39,446 nt of DNA from Candidatus Treponema equi (GTDB lineage: Bacteria > Spirochaetota > Spirochaetia > Treponematales > Treponemataceae). Shown here in pieces: positions 18,065 through 27,785 of the stretch (positions within the stretch are counted from its first letter, which is position 1; every line of letters begins with the position of its first letter). The position numbers and the translations under genes were made by a program. The stretch covers positions 1-39,446 of the forward strand of contig JAGHUO010000032.1 in the NCBI GenBank assembly GCA_018064785.1, in the 5' to 3' direction. Under the pieces are notes generated by a model that saw nothing but the letters and a program-made list of their open reading frames with translations, was not told the DNA's origin and made no database searches.

Positions 18065-19204
18065 ATGGTAGAAGATTTTCAGGAACCCATCGCACAGCTT
18101 AAGGAAGGGATTCTTTCCGTATGGGGTCGTCTTGACGTTGATGATATAAATAAGAAAATTGCCGACAAGGAAGCTCTTTCCAATGCTCCAGGATTCTGGG
18201 ATGACAATGCGAAAGCCACAAAGGTGATGAATGACATCAAGCTTCTTAAGGGAAGAATCGAGCCATGGCAGAAGCTTGTGGCCGATATCGATGACATTGA
18301 GACCATGTACCAGATGGCATTGGAAGAAAATGACCAGGCTCTGGAGGCGGAACTCAAGGACATGTATGAGGCTGCCAACAAGGATTATGAGCACTACAGT
18401 ATCCTTAACCTTCTTAGCGATGAAGTAGACAAGAACGACTGCTTCCTTTCTGTCCATGCTGGTGCAGGTGGTACTGAAGCCTGTGACTGGACTTTCATGC
18501 TCAGCCGTATGTACCAGAGATGGGCTGAACGCCATGGATATAAAATTGAGATTGTTTCCCAGGAAGAAGCTGAAGGTGGCCTTAAGTCAATCAACATGAG
18601 GATTTCCGGCGACTATGTCTATGGATATACAAAGGGAGAGGCTGGAGTACATCGTCTTGTCCGCATTTCTCCATTTGATGCCAACGCAAGACGTCATACA
18701 TCATTTGCTTCTGTATACGTTTTCCCTGTTCTTGATGAAAACATCGAGGTCAACATTGATCCTAAGGACCTTCGTGTTGATACATATCGTTCAGGCGGAA
18801 AGGGTGGTCAGCATGTAAACAAGACCGAGTCTGCCGTTCGTTTTACCCATATTCCTACTGGAATCGTTGTTGCCTGTGACAGTGAAAGATCACAGCTCAT
18901 GAACCGTGCTACTGCAATGAGCATCCTTCGTTCAAGACTTTATGAGTATTACAAGGAACAGAAGGAAAAGGAAAATTCCAAGTTTGCTGGAGAAAAGAAG
19001 GACATCTCTTTTGGAAGCCAGATCCGCTCATATGTTTTCCAGCCTTACACAATGGTGAATGACCACCGCACAAAGCTTAAGATTGGAAACATCCATGATG
19101 TCATGGACGGAAACATCGATCCGTTCCTTGATGAATTCCTTTCTGCTAAATGGAAGGGACTTTCTGTTACACCAGATGATGACGATATGGATGATGTTGA
19201 ATAA
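18065..19204 (+). CDS. prfB: peptide chain release factor 2, no programmed frameshift
   Basis: Single open frame; HRLVRISPFDANARRHTSFASVYVFP (SPF motif) and RSGGKGGQHVNKTESAVRFTHIPTGI (GGQ). Confidence 0.95.
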   Translation: MVEDFQEPIAQLKEGILSVWGRLDVDDINKKIADKEALSNAPGFWDDNAKATKVMNDIKLLKGRIEPWQKLVADIDDIETMYQMALEENDQALEAELKDMYEAANKDYEHYSILNLLSDEVDKNDCFLSVHAGAGGTEACDWTFMLSRMYQRWAERHGYKIEIVSQEEAEGGLKSINMRISGDYVYGYTKGEAGVHRLVRISPFDANARRHTSFASVYVFPVLDENIEVNIDPKDLRVDTYRSGGKGGQHVNKTESAVRFTHIPTGIVVACDSERSQLMNRATAMSILRSRLYEYYKEQKEKENSKFAGEKKDISFGSQIRSYVFQPYTMVNDHRTKLKIGNIHDVMDGNIDPFLDEFLSAKWKGLSVTPDDDDMDDVE

Positions 19205-20951
19205 AAGGAGCATCCTGTTATTCTTTTCTGCATTTCTATTTATCTCTTTTGTCTTTCCAGGTGACTGGGTTCTTGCCGCAAAGAAATTTGATTTTGTCCA
19301 GAATAAGAAGAGGGACCTTTATGAGCAGGAATTTTCTTCCCTGGTGCCTCAGATGGTCCTGGAACAGATTTCAGAAGGTCTTATAAGAAGCACTTCCGAA
19401 AAAGAAATGATGGACAGAACACTTGATACCTATCTTGTGGAACGCCAGTCTCTTTTCCTTAATCTTGCAAAGGAAAACAAGGTCAGGGATGGTCTTGTTC
19501 TTTCAAATCCTACTGAAAAGAAATTCAAGAAGGCTCTTGCTGCCCAACAGAAAAAAATCCAGGAAGTCGAAGAGAAAATCGATGAGAACCTGGAGAAAAC
19601 CAGGCAGATTCGTGAAGAATACCAGAATTCCCTGGTGAATGAAGAAAAAAAGAACAAGACGGAATCTGACTTCAATATTTTTTTCAATCCTTTGACAAAC
19701 CTTTTTGTAAAGAAAACCGAAAAACTTCTGCCTGATGCTGAGGACGAAAAAGTCACACTTTACAAGAAAGATTCTTCTGCACTTTATGTTCCAAGCGAGA
19801 ACTATAAAAACAATGGGCCGGACAGCCGTGCGTTTGAAAAGGAAATGGTGTCTGCCAAGATCAATGGTTTCTTGGACGGAACGTTGACTTTATACGGAGA
19901 TTATTTTTCCGTCACTTGCACACTTTGGCTTTACCCTGGAAGACAGGTTCTTGGAAGCATAACTGAAGTCGGAAAAATCCGTGATTGCGGTACCGTTGCT
20001 TCAAACATAGCATCTTATATGGCTCCGCTTCTTGCAAACCATATGCCTGTGGATATTATCTTTGAGGTTACTCCGGAAGAAATAGTCGATAAATCCAGTG
20101 TCACAGTTGATGGAATATATTACGAAAAGATTCCTGAAAAACTTGTTCTTGATTCAGGCAAACATTCCATAAAGGTTGAATGCAAGGACTACTATTCGCG
20201 AATGATCACCTATGAATTCACTGGCGCGGACAAGTTTGTGATCCAAGCTGATATGATCAAGCAGGAAAATTCTGAGCTGTCTGTCGCAATCCTGAAACCT
20301 ATAAAAGGTACAGTCTATGCGGATGGAAAATTTTCCGGCGATATCCTTGATGGCAATATCTATGGTAATTTTTCCGCAGACGGAAGTCCTGTAATTGGTC
20401 AGTTCATAGCCATGGATAAAGACAAGAAAGGAAACAAGCAGAGTTTCTTCTATTACGTTCCTGAGCATCTACAGCAGAATGGAACCGTTCTTGCAGTCAA
20501 TGGTACTGCGAGAGATCATGAGTCCTATGTTGATAAAAGAAGAATCTGGACTTACAGGGCCTATACACTTCTTGTTCTGTCCATGCCTTTTACCTTATAC
20601 AGCACAGGAAAATATAATTCGGCTGTAAGGGCATACAACTCAAAATCTTTTAATGATCTGGATGAAGTCTACAGGTTGCAGGACAGAAAAAACATATGCC
20701 TTGGAATTACGGCGGCATGCACGGGACTTTTTGTCATTGAACTGGTGCGCTATCTGATCGCTGCCAATTCCGTATTGCCAGCCAGTGTTCACAAGGCTTC
20801 TTCCAGTGAGATACATAAGGCAGAAGAAAAGCAAAAGAAAATGTATCCTGTTGTTGAAACAGTCCTTGAGCAGGAAAATGATGCTGCGGATGAACAACCG
20901 GATGGTGATGTTGAAATTACAGAAGAAAAGGAAACAAGTGGAGAAGAATAA
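19191..20951 (+). CDS. membrane/exported protein with PEGA-like domain and C-terminal TM helices
   Basis: Same frame as the listed ORF 19059-20951. The ATG at 19191 gives a signal peptide (MMLNKRSILLFFSAFLFISFVFPG). PEGA-like SSVTVDGIYYEKIPEKLVLDSGKHSIKVECKDYY. Confidence 0.6.
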   Translation: MMLNKRSILLFFSAFLFISFVFPGDWVLAAKKFDFVQNKKRDLYEQEFSSLVPQMVLEQISEGLIRSTSEKEMMDRTLDTYLVERQSLFLNLAKENKVRDGLVLSNPTEKKFKKALAAQQKKIQEVEEKIDENLEKTRQIREEYQNSLVNEEKKNKTESDFNIFFNPLTNLFVKKTEKLLPDAEDEKVTLYKKDSSALYVPSENYKNNGPDSRAFEKEMVSAKINGFLDGTLTLYGDYFSVTCTLWLYPGRQVLGSITEVGKIRDCGTVASNIASYMAPLLANHMPVDIIFEVTPEEIVDKSSVTVDGIYYEKIPEKLVLDSGKHSIKVECKDYYSRMITYEFTGADKFVIQADMIKQENSELSVAILKPIKGTVYADGKFSGDILDGNIYGNFSADGSPVIGQFIAMDKDKKGNKQSFFYYVPEHLQQNGTVLAVNGTARDHESYVDKRRIWTYRAYTLLVLSMPFTLYSTGKYNSAVRAYNSKSFNDLDEVYRLQDRKNICLGITAACTGLFVIELVRYLIAANSVLPASVHKASSSEIHKAEEKQKKMYPVVETVLEQENDAADEQPDGDVEITEEKETSGEE

Positions 20952-21826
20952 TGGCTAAGATTTCATTTGCGGAAAAATTAAGAAGCCTCTTTGGCTCAAA
21001 AAAAGATAATGTTGAAGAATTCTTCGAGGATCTTACTGATGCCCTTATAGAAGGTGATGTAGGTGCAAAGAATGCCGTTGAGATCGTTGATGAGCTTGAG
21101 GCTAAATGCAAGGAAGATAAAATTACCGATGAGGATGAGATTCTTAAAAATCTTAAGGAAATCCTTGTTGGAAATATAAAGGAAATTTCGCTTGAGCCGG
21201 AATCAGGAAAGACAAATGTCTGGATGGTTCTTGGTGTCAATGGTGTTGGAAAAACAACTTCTGTCGCAAAAGTCGCAAAAATGTATTCTGACAAAGGTTG
21301 CAATGTCATAATGGCTGCCTCTGATACATTCCGTGCTGCTGCAGTTGATCAGATTTCCATGCATGGAGAAAGACTTGGTATCCGTGTGGTCAAACACCAG
21401 ATGGGAAGTGATCCTTCTTCCGTTGTTTTTGATGCCGCTGATGCATGCCGTGCCAATGGTGGCGGGCTTGTTCTTGCTGATACTGCAGGACGTCTCCACA
21501 ACAAAGAAAACCTTGTAAATGAATTAAAGAAGATCGACAGGATCTGCAGTTCCAAGGCAGATGAGGGATGCTACAAGAAAATTCTTGTCATTGATGCGAC
21601 TACAGGACAGAATGCCGTAAGACAGGTTGAAGTATTCAATGAGGCGGTAGGTGTCGATGCCATCATTCTTACAAAATATGATTCAACGGCGAAAGGTGGT
21701 TGTGTTGTTTCCATAGGCCGTGATTTTGGCATTCCGGCTCTTTTTGTCTGCACAGGCGAAAAATATGAGAACATCGAGGCCTTTGAAAAAGAAAAGTACG
21801 TAAAGGAATTCCTTGGTCAACAGTAA
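20951..21826 (+). CDS. ftsY: signal recognition particle receptor FtsY
   Basis: VLGVNGVGKTTSVAKVAKMY, AASDTFRAAAVDQ, LADTAGRLHNKENLVNELKKI, ILTKYDSTAKGG. Confidence 0.96.
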   Translation: MAKISFAEKLRSLFGSKKDNVEEFFEDLTDALIEGDVGAKNAVEIVDELEAKCKEDKITDEDEILKNLKEILVGNIKEISLEPESGKTNVWMVLGVNGVGKTTSVAKVAKMYSDKGCNVIMAASDTFRAAAVDQISMHGERLGIRVVKHQMGSDPSSVVFDAADACRANGGGLVLADTAGRLHNKENLVNELKKIDRICSSKADEGCYKKILVIDATTGQNAVRQVEVFNEAVGVDAIILTKYDSTAKGGCVVSIGRDFGIPALFVCTGEKYENIEAFEKEKYVKEFLGQQ

Positions 21827-22828
21827 ATGGATATAGTTTCTGCGGCATTAAGCCTTTACCTTTTATTTCCAATCCTCACAGACAGACAGCAAAGATATTC
21901 AGAGCTCATAAAAAAGAATCTTACATCGAGTCCTGCTGAAGTTGAAAAGCGGCTGGAACTTTTAAAATTTCTTGGTTTTGATGAATCCGGTTTTGAACTT
22001 GATATTCCGGAAGAAGACGAAGAAGGCATGGATTTCTTTGAGATTGCGGAAGGGGCTAATGAAGAAGGTGATGCTGAAACCACGCAGGAAGAGCCTAAAG
22101 AAAATATTGCAGAAATCTACCTTAGAAATACAAACAGCCATCTGAAACTTTTTGAGCATGGAGAGGAAAAACTCTCTGTAGGTGACAAGGAAGGTAAAAG
22201 ATCTTCGGTTGTCTCCGTGAACCAGGATGTGGTCACCAGGACAAAGTATGATTCCGAATACAGAATGATAGAACAGATCACCTGGAAAAACAAAAGCTCA
22301 CTTTCGGAATCCATGATGCTTACAAGACGGAACTGGTTTTACAGGGATGATTCCACCTATATGACAGAAGAAGATTTTGAGAACAATATCTTCACTGACA
22401 CGGTATTCAATATGAAGGACCTGCCAGTAAAGGTCATGGAGCATAAGGTCGAGGATGTAAAGACTGATGGCGATGAAAAGGTTCAGAAAAAGAACCTGGC
22501 AAGAATTCTTCTATATGAGTATGATGACGAAAACCGTGTCATTGTAGATAGGGAAGAAGTCTACGAACAGAAGAAGAACGAATCCACCGGCAGAGTAAAG
22601 GATGTTGTAATTTTCTCCCAGGAAAAGAAATATACATATACTGAAAATTCAGAGACTCCTGATCTTAAATATTATGAAGATGGCTTCCTTAGAATCGAGA
22701 CTCAGCAGATAAGCGATGACGTGTACTATGAATCCTTGTATTTTCCAGGCGGAAGCGGTGTAAGAACAAAATATGAGAACGGGTTGAAAGTCGATGAGAA
22801 GATGTTCCTGTACAAGGAAGGTCAATGA
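21827..22828 (+). CDS. hypothetical protein in the ftsY-lol operon
   Basis: Starts immediately after the ftsY stop; Asp/Glu-rich N-terminal half; C-terminal YDSEYRMIEQITW / YEYDDENRVIVDREEVY repeats. Confidence 0.65.
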   Translation: MDIVSAALSLYLLFPILTDRQQRYSELIKKNLTSSPAEVEKRLELLKFLGFDESGFELDIPEEDEEGMDFFEIAEGANEEGDAETTQEEPKENIAEIYLRNTNSHLKLFEHGEEKLSVGDKEGKRSSVVSVNQDVVTRTKYDSEYRMIEQITWKNKSSLSESMMLTRRNWFYRDDSTYMTEEDFENNIFTDTVFNMKDLPVKVMEHKVEDVKTDGDEKVQKKNLARILLYEYDDENRVIVDREEVYEQKKNESTGRVKDVVIFSQEKKYTYTENSETPDLKYYEDGFLRIETQQISDDVYYESLYFPGGSGVRTKYENGLKVDEKMFLYKEGQ

Positions 22829-24054
22829 TGTCGGACTTCAAATGGATTCTCTTTGTTTCCCAAAGATTCTCAAAGGTCGACAGAAAGGGCAGGACGGCAG
22901 TGACTTCCTGGCTTGCTTCCCTTGGTGTCTGCTTTGGAGTCATGGCGCTCATTGTGATTATGGCTGTCATGAACGGATTCCAGATGTCATTCATTGATTC
23001 CATAATGGAAATCTCTTCATGCCACGTGCGTGTGTCCGGTATTACTTCTGAGAGGGAAGCTGAATTCATTTCCTTCTGCAAAGAAAGTCCGGAGATCAAA
23101 GCCTGCGTTCCTTTCTATGAAGCACATGGTCTTCTAGCCGGAAGCAGGGGACTTCAGACCGCTTCCATCATCCGCACTGTTCCTAAGAATGTGCTTTCTA
23201 TGGATGAAGGCTTCAAAAAAGAACTGAGGATAGTCTCCGGGAAATTTGATCTGACCGATCCAGATTCCATCGTCATCGGAAATACCATTGCATATAACCT
23301 AAAACTCAGAAAAGGTAGCAAAGTAAACATTGCGGCCTTGAGCGGTTCTTCCGATACGGCCTTGCTTTCTTCCAGCAGGGTTTTTACCGTCAAAGGAATT
23401 TTTTTCTGTGGCTATGCAGACATAAATGCAGGCTATTGTTTTATAAGCAACGAATCAGGTGAGGCAAATTTTGGCAGGAATGCCACCAGAACATACGGAA
23501 TAAAGCTGACCTCAAGTCACAGGGATGTGGCGTTCATTGATTCCGTCAAGAAGAACTTTCCTGAAGCAAAGATCGTAAGCTGGCGTGAATTCAACAGGAG
23601 CTTCTTTGGCGTACTCCGCATGGAAAAGAACATTCTTTTTACCCTTGTCTTTCTTATTTTTATAGTCGTTGCTGTAAACATCTATAATTCCATGAAAAGA
23701 CTCGTCTATGAGCGCAAGGAAGAAATAGCGGTGCTTTCCGCACTTGGAGCTTCTCCTGTAAGCGTCCACCACATTTTTCTGGCCCAGGGAGCTAAGACCG
23801 GTATCTGCGGTGCTTTTCCGGGCCTTCTTCTTGGTATTGTAGTAAGTAAAAACATTTCTTCTTTTTTTGATTTTCTTGGCAGGATCACAGGCAATCCAAT
23901 GTTTGGTGCCTATGCAGCCATTCCAGGACGGTTGGTTGCCGGTGAGGTCTTCATGATATTTATGTTTGGCCTGATGTCAGCACTTGTCGCTTCATGGCTT
24001 GCAGGAAGATGTGTCCTTAAGATGACTGTTTCGGAGGTTCTAAGAGATGAATAG
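22825..24054 (+). CDS. LolC/LolE-type ABC transporter permease (FtsX/MacB fold)
   Basis: SWLASLGVCFGVMALIVIMAVMNGFQMSFIDSIMEISSCHVRVSG; C-terminal TM block VYERKEEIAVLSALGASPVSVHHIFLAQG. Confidence 0.88.
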   Translation: MMSDFKWILFVSQRFSKVDRKGRTAVTSWLASLGVCFGVMALIVIMAVMNGFQMSFIDSIMEISSCHVRVSGITSEREAEFISFCKESPEIKACVPFYEAHGLLAGSRGLQTASIIRTVPKNVLSMDEGFKKELRIVSGKFDLTDPDSIVIGNTIAYNLKLRKGSKVNIAALSGSSDTALLSSSRVFTVKGIFFCGYADINAGYCFISNESGEANFGRNATRTYGIKLTSSHRDVAFIDSVKKNFPEAKIVSWREFNRSFFGVLRMEKNILFTLVFLIFIVVAVNIYNSMKRLVYERKEEIAVLSALGASPVSVHHIFLAQGAKTGICGAFPGLLLGIVVSKNISSFFDFLGRITGNPMFGAYAAIPGRLVAGEVFMIFMFGLMSALVASWLAGRCVLKMTVSEVLRDE

Positions 24055-24730
24055 CGAAATCGTTCTTGAATTGAAAAACATAGAAAAGACATACAGGTCA
24101 AGCGGTGAGACTCTGACAATCCTTAAGGACCTTGATCTTTCCCTTGAACGCGGAAAAAAATGTGTCATTGTAGGAAAAAGCGGAAGCGGAAAATCTACCT
24201 TGCTCAACATAATGGGTGGCCTTGATGATGCGACGGCAGGTTCCGTCATAGTAAATGGCATGGACATCTGTGGCATGAATGATAAGCAAAGAAATGAATT
24301 CAGAAAAAAAGTTCTTGGGCTTGTTTTTCAGTTTCATTATCTTCTGAAGGATTTTACTGCTCTGGAAAATATTTTTCTTCCGGCCTATATGGCAGGCATT
24401 TCAAAAAAAGACGCCATGGAAAAAGCACGTGCTCTTCTTGAAGAAGTGGGGCTTTCGGACAGGGCTGACCATCTGCCGTCGCAGCTGTCTGGAGGAGAAC
24501 GCCAAAGGGTTGCTGTTGCCCGTTGCCTTGTGAACGAACCTGAAATAATTCTTGCTGATGAGCCTACAGGAAATCTTGATCCTGAGAATGCCTTGCTTAT
24601 CGGCGACATGCTTTTTTCACTTTCTGAAAAACACGGAAAGACCCTTGTCCTTGTGACCCACGACATGAACCTTGCATCAAAAGGTGATGTAAGATATTCA
24701 ATCGAAAACGGAAAACTGCTGCAGGTCTAA
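24047..24730 (+). CDS. lolD: LolD-type ABC transporter ATP-binding protein
   Basis: Walker A VGKSGSGKSTLLN, signature LSGGERQRVAVARCL, Walker B IILADEPTGNLD. Confidence 0.93.
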   Translation: MNSEIVLELKNIEKTYRSSGETLTILKDLDLSLERGKKCVIVGKSGSGKSTLLNIMGGLDDATAGSVIVNGMDICGMNDKQRNEFRKKVLGLVFQFHYLLKDFTALENIFLPAYMAGISKKDAMEKARALLEEVGLSDRADHLPSQLSGGERQRVAVARCLVNEPEIILADEPTGNLDPENALLIGDMLFSLSEKHGKTLVLVTHDMNLASKGDVRYSIENGKLLQV

Positions 24731-24731
24731 G

Positions 24732-26048
24732 ATGACGTTAGGTTCATGTTTTTTATACGCAAAAAAAGTATTTTTCTCAAAGTCAGCAAGAGGAGCAGAC
24801 AAGACTGCCGGCCATAGATCACTCTCGGGTGCAGTGGCATGCATCGCAGTGAGCCTTGTTCCGCTTGTTGCAGTGATCTCTGTAAGCAGCGGTATGATAA
24901 GCGGAATAACCGGGAGACTCATAACCTTGTCTTCCCATGACATACAGGTGGTGCTGGATTCCGGCTGTAAAAAGACAGAGACAATGGAAAATTTCCTTGA
25001 AGCCGCAGACAGCTATTCCACTTTGGAATCTGTTGTAAAAGTAAATCCAGAAGTCCGTGGAATGGGCCTTGCCGCCGGTGCGTCATATAGAAGTGGGGCC
25101 ACAATAAGGGCTGTAAAGCAGGATGTCTTCAACGACAGCACTTTCTCGGATTTTTTTCATGTGGTTGAAGGAACTGTCGATCTAACTTCAAAAAAGAATG
25201 CGGTCATTGGTCAGAAGCTTGCCCAGGATCTTGAACTGCATCCAGGTGATACCCTCAGGCTTATCAGTCTTTCGACAAAAAATGAAAGAATTTCTCCAAA
25301 GGTAAATCTCTTCAAGGTCACAGGAATTGTATCCAGTGGCTATCAGGAACTTGATGCACTCTGGGTTTTTGTTCCTCTTGAAAATGCTTTCACTTCCTTC
25401 AGAGGATGTTCCATGGAATTCATCCTTGGCCTTGATACGGACTGCACTTTTGACAGTGGTCTTGAAAAGGTCATGTCAGACGTGAGAAAGAAACTTGTGG
25501 CCGATGAGGATTCCGGTTCAAGCACTGCCGGTACATGGAGAAGTGTCAACGCAGCCCAGTTTGAGAATTTTGCCTCCACCAAGGCTCTTCTTGTTGTCAT
25601 AATGTTCGCCATCATTCTGGTGGCAAGCATCAATATCAGTTCTGCCATCGTCATGATCGTAATGGAACGCCGAAAGGAAATTGCAATTCTAAAAAGCACC
25701 GGTGGATCTTCTTCCGGCATCGCCTTGGCTTTTGTCATGACAGGTCTTTTCGCAGGCATAAGCGGAATCCTCATAGGCGTGCCTTGCGGACTTCTTGTCT
25801 CCGTGTTCATAAATCCGATCATAAGCGGCATAGAAGTCGTGCTGAATTTTGTCCTTTCATTTGCCGGGGCAGGTCATGTAAAGCTTCTTGATCCTGCCTT
25901 CTATCTGCAGGAAATTCCTGTTGTTATTCCATGGAATGAGGTTGCTCTCATCATAGTTATGACTTTGATTCTCTCCGCTGTCATGTCGGTTATTCCGTCT
26001 GTAAGAGCCGGAAAATCAAAGATTATCGAGACATTAAGCAAGAACTGA
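24732..26048 (+). CDS. second LolC/LolE-type ABC permease
   Basis: HRSLSGAVACIAVSLVPLVAVISVSSGMISGITGRLITLSSHDIQV; SSAIVMIVMERRKEIAILKSTGGSSSGIALAFVMTG. Confidence 0.88.
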   Translation: MTLGSCFLYAKKVFFSKSARGADKTAGHRSLSGAVACIAVSLVPLVAVISVSSGMISGITGRLITLSSHDIQVVLDSGCKKTETMENFLEAADSYSTLESVVKVNPEVRGMGLAAGASYRSGATIRAVKQDVFNDSTFSDFFHVVEGTVDLTSKKNAVIGQKLAQDLELHPGDTLRLISLSTKNERISPKVNLFKVTGIVSSGYQELDALWVFVPLENAFTSFRGCSMEFILGLDTDCTFDSGLEKVMSDVRKKLVADEDSGSSTAGTWRSVNAAQFENFASTKALLVVIMFAIILVASINISSAIVMIVMERRKEIAILKSTGGSSSGIALAFVMTGLFAGISGILIGVPCGLLVSVFINPIISGIEVVLNFVLSFAGAGHVKLLDPAFYLQEIPVVIPWNEVALIIVMTLILSAVMSVIPSVRAGKSKIIETLSKN

Positions 26049-26066
26049 CTTGTTTTTCCTAAAATT

Positions 26067-26095
26067 TTGAATTTTTCCTCTTTTTCTTGTATATT
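26067..26095 (+). promoter_or_regulatory. predicted promoter of the mcsA-like/mcsB-like/clpC operon, TTGAAT-17-TATATT
   Basis: TTGAAT 26067-26072, 17-nt spacer, TATATT 26090-26095; then a normal leader with SD GAGGGGAATTCA before ATG 26123. Confidence 0.6.
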
Positions 26096-26122
26096 AAATA
26101 TGAAAACAACGAGGGGAATTCA

Positions 26123-26659
26123 ATGATTTGTGACTTTTGCCACGAAAGAGAAGCAGCTATCTTTATGGAACAGATGACCGGTATAGGTCAGCGCCGTAAA
26201 ATCAACATATGCCTGGAATGTGCCATGGAAAGGGGAATCTCGCCTGATCCAAAGAACATAGAATCTTCAATAGGCAATCTTTTCAAGGAGCTTGCCGACG
26301 TCTCAAAGAAAATATCAGACAGAGAAAACAAGGTCTGCCCAGTCTGCGGAACTAAACTCGGCGATATAAGAAAGACCGGACATACTGGCTGTCCTGAATG
26401 CTATGCCATTTTCAAGAATGACATCCGACAGCTTCTGGAAAACAACGGAGTCAAGGAAGTCTTCAAGGGAACCATGCCGGCACGTCTTTCAACAATACAT
26501 TCCGTCCTCAACGACAGGGTGATACTTCAGAATAAACTTAATGATGCCCTTGAGCGTGAGGATTATGAAAAGGCCGCCATGTACCGCGACTATCTCAAGG
26601 CTCTTGAAAAGCAGTCCGTTTCCGATGGTTCCGATGTGGAACAGGGAGAGGCTGACTGA
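26123..26659 (+). CDS. mcsA: McsA-like zinc-finger / UVR-motif protein
   Basis: Four CxxC pairs (CDFC, CLEC, CPVC, CPEC) and C-terminal UVR motif (LNDALEREDYEKAAMYRDYLKALE). Start moved from 26087 to 26123 on SD placement. Confidence 0.85.
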   Translation: MICDFCHEREAAIFMEQMTGIGQRRKINICLECAMERGISPDPKNIESSIGNLFKELADVSKKISDRENKVCPVCGTKLGDIRKTGHTGCPECYAIFKNDIRQLLENNGVKEVFKGTMPARLSTIHSVLNDRVILQNKLNDALEREDYEKAAMYRDYLKALEKQSVSDGSDVEQGEAD

Positions 26660-27771
26660 TGGCAAAGAAAAACAATTCCTCTGTGACCGACACCTGGTAT
26701 TCCGTGAAGGGCAGGGAACAGGATGTGGTTGTATCCACAATGTCTACGTTAAGACGCAACCTTGCAAACTTTCCTTTTCCGTCACAGCTTCGTGAACCTG
26801 AAAGTGAAAGAATACAATCCATAATGTTCGATGCCTTCAACTATCTTCCTGATGCGGAATTCTACCAGGCGGTTCCTCTTGAAAAACTTGATGACACAGG
26901 CCGCAAAGTCATGTATGAACGCTGCGTAGTCGAGGACAGCGAAGTAAAGAAAGGTGGACTCATCCTGCGCAATGACGGAAGGATCAGCTGTACTGTGAAC
27001 ACCGGTGACCATGTCGTAGTTTCATCCTTTGCTTCCGGTTTTGCTCCAGATATTACGACTAAAACAGTCTACGAGGTGGACTGCGAGCTACAGAAGCACG
27101 TGCAGTTTGCCGCCAGCTATGATTTTGGATACCTGACCAATTTTGTCATGAACTCAGGAAGCGGACTTTGTATTTCTGCGGTCCTCCATCTTCCGGCTCT
27201 CTCTCTTCTTCATGAAGTAGGCGGAATTGCCGAGCGCCTTTCAAAGGATGGATTTGTCCTTAGTGAAAGATATGGTTCAGGTGGATATGAGAATGTCAGT
27301 GGCTATGGCAGTTATGGTTCCGCACTTGGTACCTATTACAGGCTTTCGACAAAAAGCAGCGCAGGCGGAACTGAACTGGAACAGCTTGCTTCCATGCAGA
27401 TCGTGTTGAAGGATGTGATCAACGAAGAGCGTGAGGCAAGAAAGAAATGCCGCACAAACCATGTCACGGAAATAGCCAACTACACCTACAGATCACTTGC
27501 CCTTGCAAAATCAAGTTTCTTTATAAACTTGAGGGAATCTGTCGATATTATAAGTGGCGTCAAATTCGGCGCCGACATGGGTATTCTGAGCGGAATCGAT
27601 GACACTGAACTCCATGCCCTTCTTTACAGGGTGCAGGAAGGTCATCTTGAATATGTTCTCAATACGGGTAAATTCAAGTTTGAAAAGGACATCCAGGAAA
27701 ACAAGCACAAGCAGATTGAAAGGCTGAGGGCGCTTATTCTTCAGGAATCCTTTGAGAATATTGAGAAATAA
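26659..27771 (+). CDS. McsB-like (phosphagen-kinase fold) protein, apparently catalytically degenerate
   Basis: Overall McsB-like layout: KGREQDVVVSTMSTLRRNLANFPFP, GYLTNFVMNSGSGLCISAVLHLPALSLLHEVGGIAERL, INEEREARKK; position between mcsA-like and clpC. Conserved Arg/Glu motifs substituted. Confidence 0.8.
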   Translation: MAKKNNSSVTDTWYSVKGREQDVVVSTMSTLRRNLANFPFPSQLREPESERIQSIMFDAFNYLPDAEFYQAVPLEKLDDTGRKVMYERCVVEDSEVKKGGLILRNDGRISCTVNTGDHVVVSSFASGFAPDITTKTVYEVDCELQKHVQFAASYDFGYLTNFVMNSGSGLCISAVLHLPALSLLHEVGGIAERLSKDGFVLSERYGSGGYENVSGYGSYGSALGTYYRLSTKSSAGGTELEQLASMQIVLKDVINEEREARKKCRTNHVTEIANYTYRSLALAKSSFFINLRESVDIISGVKFGADMGILSGIDDTELHALLYRVQEGHLEYVLNTGKFKFEKDIQENKHKQIERLRALILQESFENIEK

Positions 27772-27785
27772 AAATCGGGTGGGTT

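Noticed and set aside
19059-19190. ORF-track start of the PEGA-like protein at 19059
   Set aside because: Would overlap prfB coding by about 145 nt and bury the signal peptide; the ATG at 19191 places it N-terminally.
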